Of a DNA stretch of 26,867 nt, positions 6,373-12,619 are shown piece after piece; the first letter of the stretch is position 1, and every line of letters starts with the position of its first letter. Origin of the DNA: CAYHDN01 sp964355425 (GTDB lineage Bacteria > Patescibacteriota > UBA1384 > XYA2-FULL-43-10 > CAINNR01); the NCBI GenBank assembly GCA_964355425.1, contig CAYHDN010000006.1, forward strand, positions 1 through 26,867. The letters run 5' to 3'. The notes under the pieces were generated by a model, which was not told the origin of the DNA, searched no databases, and was given only the letters and a program-made list of their open reading frames with translations. The translations under genes and the position numbers were made by a program.

Positions 6373-6735
6373 ATGAAAATCAGGCATTGGAAGTTTGGAA
6401 GTGAGCATGGTGCTCTTGGTGGTTATCGCGCGATGTTTATTATGTCAGCCACACTCCACGCGACCCACAAGGTCATCATCCGCCCAGCCGATGGCGACGA
6501 GATCACCGTACGCCTGATCCCAATGAGTGGAGGTTGTTGGTTCCTTGTCGGACCTTTGCAGAGCAACCCGGCGATTGGTATCATCGAGGCTCAGATCGCT
6601 CACGAGGCGATCGACCACGGGAAAACCGGTGGCCTTTGCACCTATGCTGGTGGATCGTGGTCATCACACCTCATCACAGAGGATGGCGAAATGCCCGAGT
6701 GGATGCCGATCATCCGCGAGCTTCAGAAGCTTTAG
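6373..6735 (+). CDS. Unknown 120-residue protein, first gene of unit 4
   Basis: I do not recognise this protein. ATG 6373 follows CGGAG by 8 nt and sits about 33 bp after the predicted transcription start. The sequence looks like a soluble alpha/beta domain: a strand-rich middle (KVIIRPADGDEITVRLIP, then GCWFLVGPL), a helix (IIEAQIAHEAID), and an aromatic C-terminal part with MPEWMPIIRELQKL. It forms a two-gene unit with the next gene, 14 bp downstream, which has its own strong Shine-Dalgarno. G+C-rich composition contrasts with flanking core genes. No function is proposed. Confidence 0.7.
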   Translation: MKIRHWKFGSEHGALGGYRAMFIMSATLHATHKVIIRPADGDEITVRLIPMSGGCWFLVGPLQSNPAIGIIEAQIAHEAIDHGKTGGLCTYAGGSWSSHLITEDGEMPEWMPIIRELQKL

Positions 6736-6749
6736 CAAGGAGGCAAGTG

Positions 6750-7094
6750 ATGACACAGAAACAGTTGCAGCTAGCACTACAGAACGCGATCACGCAAGAG
6801 CAGATTGCGCTGATCAGGGACGCCATTCAGTGCGGTGCAAACCAGAACGCTTTGCTCCCATGTGGAGTCTTGCCGATGGTCCACGCCGTTAACTGTAGAT
6901 CTGTGGCGTCATATGTCGAACTTCGGCGCCTCGAAATCAGTGAGGAACAGTGGCGAGCAGCCTCAGACGCAGCGGCTGGCACAGACTTCGCCGCAATGGT
7001 CTCCAACCGACAGGAAATGGTCCCCAAACCCTTGGCTACCTTCGTCTACTCACGACTTAGACCAAGTGCGCAAGACAAATCCGTTCCGCATTAA
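6750..7094 (+). CDS. Unknown 114-residue protein, second gene of unit 4
   Basis: I do not recognise this protein. ATG 6750 is preceded by AAGGAGG with 6 nt spacing, which decides the start although the frame is open further upstream inside the first gene. The N-terminus is helical (MTQKQLQLALQNAITQEQIA); the following segment (RDAIQCGANQNALLPCGVLPMVHAV) loosely resembles the start of an ankyrin-type repeat, but I see only this one unit, so this is weak. The last codons and stop lie inside the base of the terminator stem. Confidence 0.65.
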   Translation: MTQKQLQLALQNAITQEQIALIRDAIQCGANQNALLPCGVLPMVHAVNCRSVASYVELRRLEISEEQWRAASDAAAGTDFAAMVSNRQEMVPKPLATFVYSRLRPSAQDKSVPH

Positions 7095-7136
7095 GGTTAC
7101 TCTGGCAATGAGCCAGAAACCAAGGTGCGGTTTTTT
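7086..7136 (+). terminator. Intrinsic terminator of unit 4
   Basis: A nested hairpin: CCGCA (7086-7090) pairs with TGCGG (7126-7130), enclosing GGT/ACC and CTGGC/GCCAG, followed directly by six T. The stop codon of the upstream gene lies within it. Confidence 0.8.
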
Positions 7137-7221
7137 GTTTCCCCGTCACTTGCACTTGATAGATGATCACATATATATAACCGGCCGGATGAATAAATGT
7201 GACTGAATCAAAACGAACCGC

Positions 7222-7250
7222 TTGACAACATTAAGCTTATATGCTATACT
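7222..7250 (+). promoter_or_regulatory. Promoter of the structured RNA (unit 5)
   Basis: TTGACA (7222-7227), 17 bp and TATACT (7245-7250), with TGC directly before the -10 box. The predicted transcript starts near 7257, at the first base of the first hairpin. Confidence 0.85.
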
Positions 7251-7256
7251 GGAGTA

Positions 7257-7625
7257 GTTATCAAAAAAGATAACCGCGAGCTTGTTGGATGTGGATCTCT
7301 ATCATGTTCAACAAGCTCGTGCTGGCGGCGCGCGCCTTGATTCCTCGTAATAGCGAACGGCGCCCAGGTAGGGCTAGGCCATAGCCACCGCTCCTTTCCG
7401 CCGCCGCACGACTTGGCTGGAGCGCGAACCGACAGCGACCCCGATGGGGTCCATTTCGCCGGTTCGCAGCTCGCCACCCCCATCAGTCAGGTGTAAGCTG
7501 AAACTCCGCCCCCCCCGCAAGGGGCTAAGCCAGCCTATGCATAGTCTGATGGGGCGCTCTCATCGGTGGCCCTTCGGGCCACCATCGAACATAGCCCGTC
7601 TCCGCCATGTGCCGAGACGGGCTTT
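7257..7625 (+). ncRNA. Candidate structured non-coding RNA of about 370 nt, family not recognised
   Basis: All reading frames on the + strand are broken by stops, yet the stretch has a consensus promoter and an array of strong hairpins. GTTATC/GATAAC (7257-7274). A 17-bp stem with four G-U pairs (7277-7293 with 7303-7319). GGCTA/TAGCC (7372-7386). GCGAACCG with CGGTTCGC (7424-7431, 7460-7467) enclosing GACCCC/GGGGTC. CCCCATCAG with CTGATGGGG (7478-7486, 7546-7554) enclosing CCCC-GCAA-GGGG, a GNRA tetraloop. GGTGGCCC/GGGCCACC (7565-7583). A final 10-bp terminator stem. I compared it from memory with RNase P RNA, tmRNA, SRP RNA and 6S RNA and saw none of their conserved boxes. An open frame of 31 codons from 7289 lacks a Shine-Dalgarno and lies in the second hairpin. 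Confidence 0.75.
7593..7625 (+). terminator. Terminator-like stem ending the structured RNA
   Basis: AGCCCGTCTC (7593-7602), 11-nt loop and GAGACGGGCT (7614-7623) form a perfect 10-bp stem followed by TTCC. The U-run is short, so termination may be partial or the stem may mark a processed 3' end. Bases 7626-7670 show nothing beyond A+T-rich spacer. Confidence 0.6.
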
Positions 7626-7670
7626 CCGCATTCTTAACTCTTTATCCATAATTCTATATTCTTTTTACGG

Positions 7671-7681
7671 TATGCTATAAT
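7671..7681 (+). promoter_or_regulatory. Extended -10 promoter of rmuC, leaderless
   Basis: TATGC directly followed by TATAAT (7676-7681), with no good -35 box. Exactly six bases separate the -10 from ATG 7688, so the first transcribed base should be at or next to the A of the start codon. There is no Shine-Dalgarno. Confidence 0.7.
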
Positions 7682-7687
7682 CAGTCC

Positions 7688-8689
7688 ATGATAAACTACT
7701 TGCCCTATATTTTAATTGTTATTGTTCTAATCTTCTTTGCCGTAATTATTTATTTTGTTTTTCGTCGATTGAAAGAATTAGAGAATTCAAAAAACAATGA
7801 TCAGTCACTGCAACTTATCAATCAAAATCTAAACTCCTTTTCTGAACGGATTAATGTCACTAATCAAGCGATAAATGAGCGACTGGATAACGCCGCTAGG
7901 GTAATTTCCGCTGTCAACAAAGAACTTGGAGCAATGTCGCAAATCGGTTCCCAGCTTAGCAATTTTCAAGAGTTTCTGAAATCGCCGAAGCTTCGCGGCG
8001 GCATCGGAGAACAGGGCCTAAAAGATATGCTGGCCCAAGCTTTTCCACATGAACTCTACAAAATGCAATATCAATTTAGAAACGGCCAAATTGTTGATGC
8101 GATAATAAAAATTGACGCCGGCCTAATTCCAATTGATGCCAAGTTCCCGTTGGAAAACTTTAACCGCTACTTAAATGCCAAATCGGCCGAAGAAAAATCC
8201 GAAGCAAAAAATAAATTTCGCTCTGATTTTCGAGTTCACGTAAATGCCATTTCCAAAAAATATATCAATCCCGATGAAGGAACTGCAGATTTTGCATTTA
8301 TGTACCTACCCTCCGAGTCAGTCTTTTTTGAGGTAGTAAATTCCGAACGCGATCTTTTCGATTATGCCGCCAAAAGCAAAGTCATTCCTTCAAGCCCCAG
8401 CACATTTTTTTATTATCTGCGAACAATAATGCTTGGCCTGGAAGGCAAAAGGATTACCGAAATGAGCCGTGAGATAATGAAAACACTAAAAACAATCAAG
8501 CAGGAGTCTCATAAATTTGGTGATAATTTGGGTAAATTAAATAAACATGTAACCAACGCCAAAAGCATGATGGAAACAGTTAATACCGGCTATGCCGGAC
8601 TGGCCGACAAAATTAATCACGTCGATGTTTTAGAGTCAAACCAAGCAAAACTTCTGGAGGAGGAAACTGGTGAAAAAATCGACGATTAA
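7688..8689 (+). CDS. rmuC: RmuC-family DNA recombination protein
   Basis: The 333-residue protein has an N-terminal membrane helix (about 4-25), a coiled-coil stretch (about 28-95) and the RmuC nuclease-like domain (about 100-300). The segment KMQYQFRNGQIVDAIIKIDAGLIPIDAKFP includes the family signature. RmuC proteins are linked to limiting inversions and to DNA recombination; the domain is related to PD-(D/E)XK nucleases. The ATG directly follows a -10 box and the mRNA is predicted to be leaderless. The 3' end overlaps the deacetylase gene by 20 bp, whose Shine-Dalgarno lies in the rmuC coding sequence. This indicates one operon. Confidence 0.9.
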   Translation: MINYLPYILIVIVLIFFAVIIYFVFRRLKELENSKNNDQSLQLINQNLNSFSERINVTNQAINERLDNAARVISAVNKELGAMSQIGSQLSNFQEFLKSPKLRGGIGEQGLKDMLAQAFPHELYKMQYQFRNGQIVDAIIKIDAGLIPIDAKFPLENFNRYLNAKSAEEKSEAKNKFRSDFRVHVNAISKKYINPDEGTADFAFMYLPSESVFFEVVNSERDLFDYAAKSKVIPSSPSTFFYYLRTIMLGLEGKRITEMSREIMKTLKTIKQESHKFGDNLGKLNKHVTNAKSMMETVNTGYAGLADKINHVDVLESNQAKLLEEETGEKIDD

Positions 8690-9530
8690 GCTAATTTTGA
8701 TTACTGTAGGAGTTTTTTTAATTCTAGCTGGAATAACCATATATTTCGTTATGAATAAAATCAAGGCTGACCAAGCAAAACTGCCACCGGTAATTGAAGA
8801 AGGCGATGTCAAAACCACACCGGTAGTGGCAGAACAACCAACTCCAGACAGCCGAAACGAGGTAGCGGTGCCAATTTTGATGTATCATCACATTCGGGTT
8901 TATAACAACCCAGAGGATAAAACAGGAACAAATCTGTCTGTCTCAACGGAAAACTTTAAAGCTCAAGCTGATTATTTAAAGAATTCTGGTTATACCACAA
9001 TTACATTTCAGCAATTACTTGATTTCCCAACAAAGAAACTACCGGAGAAACCGATAATTCTTACATTTGATGATGGTTATAAAAACGGCTACGACGTCGC
9101 CTATAGATATCTAAAAGAAAATAATCAGATTGGGGTTTTTTATATTATTTCTTCTTATCTCGGCCGCGAAGACCAGATGACCGAATCGCAAGTCAAAGAA
9201 ATTTCTTCCGCTGGAATGGAAATTGGTTCACATACTGTAGGTCATCTGGATTTAACAACACTGTCGTCGGCAAAACTGTCGAGGGAGCTTGTTGACAGTA
9301 AATCGGCGCTTGAAGCCATAACTAGTAAAAAAGTAATTAGTTTTTGCTACCCGTCTGGCAAACATAACGGTAATGTCGAAGAAGCAGTGAAAAACTCCGG
9401 GTACCTGACTGCCTCAACAACAAATATAGCAATCAGCACGACTTCAGAAAACAGATTGACTATGTCGCGTCTGCGAATTAATCCGGCTGATTCAATAACT
9501 GGTTTCGCTGGCAAAGTTACAAGTAAATGA
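8670..9530 (+). CDS. Membrane-anchored polysaccharide deacetylase (NodB/CE4 family)
   Basis: The 286-residue protein has an N-terminal membrane anchor (about 7-27), a Pro-rich linker, and a CE4 deacetylase domain (about 65-286) outside the membrane. Motif 1 is T132-FDDG-136 with the catalytic and metal Asp pair D134/D135; motif 2 is S187-HTVGH-192 with metal ligands H188 and H192; a CYPSGKHN segment matches motif 3. It probably removes acetyl groups from cell-wall or surface N-acetylated sugars. The start is GTG 8670 with GGAGGAGG six nt upstream, inside the end of rmuC. Substrate cannot be told from sequence. Confidence 0.9.
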   Translation: MKKSTIKLILITVGVFLILAGITIYFVMNKIKADQAKLPPVIEEGDVKTTPVVAEQPTPDSRNEVAVPILMYHHIRVYNNPEDKTGTNLSVSTENFKAQADYLKNSGYTTITFQQLLDFPTKKLPEKPIILTFDDGYKNGYDVAYRYLKENNQIGVFYIISSYLGREDQMTESQVKEISSAGMEIGSHTVGHLDLTTLSSAKLSRELVDSKSALEAITSKKVISFCYPSGKHNGNVEEAVKNSGYLTASTTNIAISTTSENRLTMSRLRINPADSITGFAGKVTSK

Positions 9531-9535
9531 ACCAA

Positions 9536-9573
9536 CTAGTCTAATTGGACTAATTGGTCTAATTTGACCAATA
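9536..9573 (+). repeat. Short repeat array and hairpin abutting the rluD-like start codon
   Basis: Units built on CTAATTGG recur, and ATTGGTC (9553-9559), TAATTT, GACCAAT (9566-9572) form a 7-bp hairpin that ends one base before ATG 9574. No Shine-Dalgarno is visible. Related words (AGGTCAATT twice) occur at 19164-19200. Confidence 0.5.
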
Positions 9574-10545
9574 ATGAAGTTCAAAGTTTTAAACAATGAA
9601 GCAGGGGAGAGAGTTGATCTTTTTTTGGTCAAAAAGTTTTCTAATTATAGCCGGTCAATATTACAACAAGCGGTTGAATCTGGGGCGGTAAAAGTAAATT
9701 CATCTGTGGTTAAATCTTCATACAAATTAAAAACAGGAAATATCGTTTCAATCGATAAGGATTTTTTCCAAGAAGTTGAAAAACCATTGAAAATTATTTC
9801 AGAAAAACTTCCACTTGAGATTCTTTACGAAGACGAGAATATTATTGCTGTTAACAAGCCGGCCGGAATGGTTGTTCATCCAGCAACTGGAAATAAAACT
9901 GGAACTTTGGTAAACGCAATATTAAACTATGACCAAAATATTATTAATGCAATCCATGACGAAACAAGCAAAATATCCCTGTCGCGGCCGGGAATTATTC
10001 ATCGTTTGGACAAAGACACTTCGGGAGTAATATTGATAGCAAAAAATAAAAAAACACTTTCGTCTTTGTCAAAACAACTGCAAAATAAAACCATTAAGAA
10101 AAAATATTCGGCGTTAGTTTTGGGCTGGCCTCAAGAAACCGGTAGTGTAAAAAGTTATCTTACCCGTGGCAAAAAGAATCGAAAAATTGTTGTAGAAATG
10201 GATAGCAGTACCGGGAAAAAGGCAATTTCCAATTACATGACAGAAAAGCTTCTCATAACCGCAGACGGGAAAAATCATATAGCTTTGGTCGAAATTGAAA
10301 TTCCGACTGGCCGTACGCATCAAATCAGGGTTCAACTCAAAGGTATCGGACATCCAATTATCGGCGATCAAACTTACAATATTAAAGAGAGTAAAACAGT
10401 TTCAGATATTTTAGGAGCTAAAAGACAAATGTTGCATGCGAAGACCATAGAATTTATTTTGCCCGGACAGAATAAACCAATAATTGTTACTTCGGAAATT
10501 CCGGAAGATTTTAAAAAAGTTAAGTCCAAGTTGAAAGACACTTAA
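9574..10545 (+). CDS. rluD: RluD-type 23S rRNA pseudouridine synthase
   Basis: The 323-residue enzyme converts specific uridines in RNA to pseudouridine. It has an N-terminal S4-like RNA-binding domain (about 1-65: ERVDLFLVKKF, SRSILQQAVESGAVKVN) and the RluA/RluD catalytic domain (about 80-305). The catalytic Asp is D146 in HRLDKDTSG, and the family motif PTGRTHQIRVQL follows. Length is normal for RluD. It is 43 bp downstream of the deacetylase gene and probably in the same operon. The hairpin at 9553-9572 abuts the start codon and could modulate translation. Whether it acts on 23S helix 69 (RluD) or at another site (RluC-like) is not decidable here. Confidence 0.92.
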   Translation: MKFKVLNNEAGERVDLFLVKKFSNYSRSILQQAVESGAVKVNSSVVKSSYKLKTGNIVSIDKDFFQEVEKPLKIISEKLPLEILYEDENIIAVNKPAGMVVHPATGNKTGTLVNAILNYDQNIINAIHDETSKISLSRPGIIHRLDKDTSGVILIAKNKKTLSSLSKQLQNKTIKKKYSALVLGWPQETGSVKSYLTRGKKNRKIVVEMDSSTGKKAISNYMTEKLLITADGKNHIALVEIEIPTGRTHQIRVQLKGIGHPIIGDQTYNIKESKTVSDILGAKRQMLHAKTIEFILPGQNKPIIVTSEIPEDFKKVKSKLKDT

Positions 10546-10577
10546 TCATACTATTTCATACTAAATCATAAAAATAT

Positions 10578-10607
10578 TTGACAGATTGTTTTAATATATG
10601 CTAGTTT
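10578..10607 (+). promoter_or_regulatory. Promoter of the RHH/nucleotidyltransferase-secDF operon
   Basis: TTGACA (10578-10583), 18 bp and TAGTTT (10602-10607), with TGC directly before the -10 box. The -10 is weak and is overlapped by a perfect inverted repeat (10593-10622). Confidence 0.65.
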
Positions 10608-10622
10608 CTATAAGCATATATT
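10593..10622 (+). promoter_or_regulatory. Probable operator: 10-bp inverted repeat over the -10 box
   Basis: AATATATGCT (10593-10602) and AGCATATATT (10613-10622) are perfect reverse complements separated by 10 bp, so the half-sites are about two helical turns apart centre to centre. They cover the -10 box and start region. The first gene downstream encodes a ribbon-helix-helix DNA-binding domain, so autorepression is a natural reading. Confidence 0.6.
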
Positions 10623-10643
10623 TTTATTGCAAAAAGGACTATT

Positions 10644-11273
10644 ATGGAACGCGAAAGAATTACTATTTCAATTAAAAATGAGATTCTACGCAAAGTTGAT
10701 CAAAAAATTGACGGCGTAAAAATGCGCAATCGTTCTCACGCAATTGAGTTATTAATTTCCGACTCTCTAGGGCTTTCACAGTTAAATTTCGCGGTTATTG
10801 TTGCTGGAGGCAAAGGAGCTATAAGGTTGGTCCCGGTAATCGAACAAGCGATTGAGAATCTTAAAAAATTTGGTTTCTCTGAAATTTATTTGGCCGTTGG
10901 TTTTCTTGGTGACAAAATGAAACAAAGTATCGGAGATGGGAAAAAATATGGTGTGAATATTAATTATATCGAGGGCGGAGAGGGAACTGCCGGAGCGCTT
11001 TTACCGCTTAAAAATAGAATTAAAAAAAGTTTTGTTGTGATTAATCTTGAAGATAATCTTCCAGTTAATTTAAAAAATCTTTCAGATTTTCATCGGGACC
11101 ATTTGGCGGTTGCAACAATTGCTACTACAAACATGAAGGCGCTGAAAGGTTATTATATTCTGGAACCTGAAATTTTTGACTTCATTCCTAAGGGTTTCTC
11201 AATGCTAGAGGAAGATGTGTTTCCAAAATTAGTCTCCGAAAATAAACTAATTTTTTATCCAGTTATCGGTTGA
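10644..11273 (+). CDS. Ribbon-helix-helix protein fused to a degenerate sugar-nucleotidyltransferase domain
   Basis: Residues 1-45 (ERITISIKNEILRKVDQKI, SHAIELLISDSLG) are a ribbon-helix-helix DNA-binding domain. Residues about 52-209 align with the NTP-transferase fold (VIVAGGKG, VGFLGDKMKQSIGDGKKYGV, EGTAGAL, LEEDVFPKL) but the catalytic parts are missing. The segment with TRLRP...KP is collapsed to AIRLVP; the NGD metal site reads LED; the EKP and NAG motifs are deleted; and the C-terminal WxDIGTP part is absent because the protein stops at 209 residues. I infer a transcriptional regulator that uses a dead enzyme fold as sensor. AAAAAGGA precedes ATG 10644. An inverted repeat covers its promoter, and secD and secF follow directly. 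Confidence 0.8.
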   Translation: MERERITISIKNEILRKVDQKIDGVKMRNRSHAIELLISDSLGLSQLNFAVIVAGGKGAIRLVPVIEQAIENLKKFGFSEIYLAVGFLGDKMKQSIGDGKKYGVNINYIEGGEGTAGALLPLKNRIKKSFVVINLEDNLPVNLKNLSDFHRDHLAVATIATTNMKALKGYYILEPEIFDFIPKGFSMLEEDVFPKLVSENKLIFYPVIG

Positions 11274-11320
11274 CAGAAAAATCAATTTCGAATAGAATCT
11301 TGATTATAGAAAGAAAGTTT

Positions 11321-12619
11321 ATGCGATATCGAACTTGGATTGTTTTTGTTGTGATTCTTGTTGTCTTGGCTTTTGCCATTATTATTGATATTCCAAAAGG
11401 GCCGAAAATTTTCGGCAAAGATATTAAAACTCACTTGGGGCTCGATTTGCAGGGTGGAACCGAACTAATTTATCAGGCCGATCTTTCTAAATCATCAGAT
11501 AAATCCAAGGATCTTGCAAATCTAATAAACGTTTTCAGACAGAGAATCGACCGCTTGGGAGTCGCCGAGCCGACAATTCAACAACAGGGGTCTGACCAAA
11601 TATTAATTGAGTTACCGGGAATCAAAGATATAAATCAAGCCATAAATATAATTGGCCAAACATATGAACTAGTATTTATGACCGGGTCCGGGAATGAAAC
11701 CAGCGGAGTGCAGCTAAAAGATTATTACGACGATAGTTACACCTATCCGGTTTTTTGGCAACCGACTGATCTTAGCGGTAAGGATTTGGTTAAAGCTGAC
11801 GTTAGTTACGAAAATCAGAATCAGGGGGTCGGACAAAGTCAACCAGTGGTTACGCTAGCTTTTAACAACACGGGGAAAGAAAAGTTTGCAAAAATTACCA
11901 AAGACAACATTAAGAAACAAGTCGCTATCGTTCTAGATAACCGGATCGTTTCTGCACCGACAGTCCAGACAGAAATTGCTGACGGCAAAGCAATTATCAC
12001 TGGCCAGAAGGATATTAAAGAATCAAAAAAATTGGCTGATCGGTTAAATGAAGGAATGCTGCCAATACCGGCAAAAGTTATTGGTCAGCAAAATGTCGGT
12101 GCAACACTGGGTGCGCAGTCAATTAAAAAATCTCTACTTGCCGGTGTTATTGGCTTAATTTTGGTAGCATTGTTTATGATATTTCACTATAAGTTGCCAG
12201 GTACTATCGCTGTCGTCGCATTGGCAATTTATAGTGTAATCACTTTGGCAATTTTCAAAATCATTCCAGTAACCATGACACTAGCAGGCATTGCTGGATT
12301 TATTCTCTCCATTGGTATGGCTGTTGATGCTAACATTCTAATTTTTGAACGGACGCGTGAAGAGCTCCGATCAGGCAAGGATATTGTTGCCGCAATCGAG
12401 GAGGGTTTTAAGCGCGCTTGGAGCAGTATCCGTGATTCAAATTTTTCAACCATAATCACTTGTATAATTCTTTTCTATTTTGGCAGCGGAATAGTGAAGG
12501 GTTTCGCTCTTACCCTGGTTATTGGTGTTTTGATTTCGATGTTCACTGCCATAACCGTCAGCAAAAATTTCTTATTGCTGCTTTCAAAAACCAGCTTGAG
12601 GAGGTTTTTAAATGTTTAA
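11321..12619 (+). CDS. secD: Protein translocase subunit SecD
   Basis: SecD works with SecF and the SecYEG channel and uses the proton gradient to complete protein export. The 432-residue protein has an N-terminal membrane helix (7-23), the signature D42-LQGGT-47, a periplasmic P1 domain with an FRQRIDRLGVAEPTIQQQG segment, and C-terminal membrane helices with AGFILSIGMAVDANILIFER. I chose ATG 11321 because the membrane anchor begins at once. An in-frame TTG at 11270 overlaps the previous stop (TTGA) and would add 17 residues, but has no Shine-Dalgarno. It lies 47 bp after the RHH/nucleotidyltransferase gene and overlaps secF by 8 bp. Confidence 0.95.
   Translation: MRYRTWIVFVVILVVLAFAIIIDIPKGPKIFGKDIKTHLGLDLQGGTELIYQADLSKSSDKSKDLANLINVFRQRIDRLGVAEPTIQQQGSDQILIELPGIKDINQAINIIGQTYELVFMTGSGNETSGVQLKDYYDDSYTYPVFWQPTDLSGKDLVKADVSYENQNQGVGQSQPVVTLAFNNTGKEKFAKITKDNIKKQVAIVLDNRIVSAPTVQTEIADGKAIITGQKDIKESKKLADRLNEGMLPIPAKVIGQQNVGATLGAQSIKKSLLAGVIGLILVALFMIFHYKLPGTIAVVALAIYSVITLAIFKIIPVTMTLAGIAGFILSIGMAVDANILIFERTREELRSGKDIVAAIEEGFKRAWSSIRDSNFSTIITCIILFYFGSGIVKGFALTLVIGVLISMFTAITVSKNFLLLLSKTSLRRFLNV

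Noticed and set aside
7257..7625. RNase P RNA, tmRNA, SRP RNA or 6S RNA as identity of the structured RNA
   Set aside because: I looked for their conserved boxes (for example GAGGAAAGTCC, TTCGACGGG, a T-arm plus CCA end) and did not see them.
7244..7680. Open frames on both strands in the structured RNA region
   Set aside because: They have no Shine-Dalgarno, low-complexity products, and cover paired RNA arms and a promoter; G+C-rich DNA leaves frames open by chance.
11270..11320. TTG 11270 as the secD start
   Set aside because: It overlaps the previous stop but lacks a Shine-Dalgarno, and the usual SecD N-terminal anchor begins right at ATG 11321. Not fully excluded.
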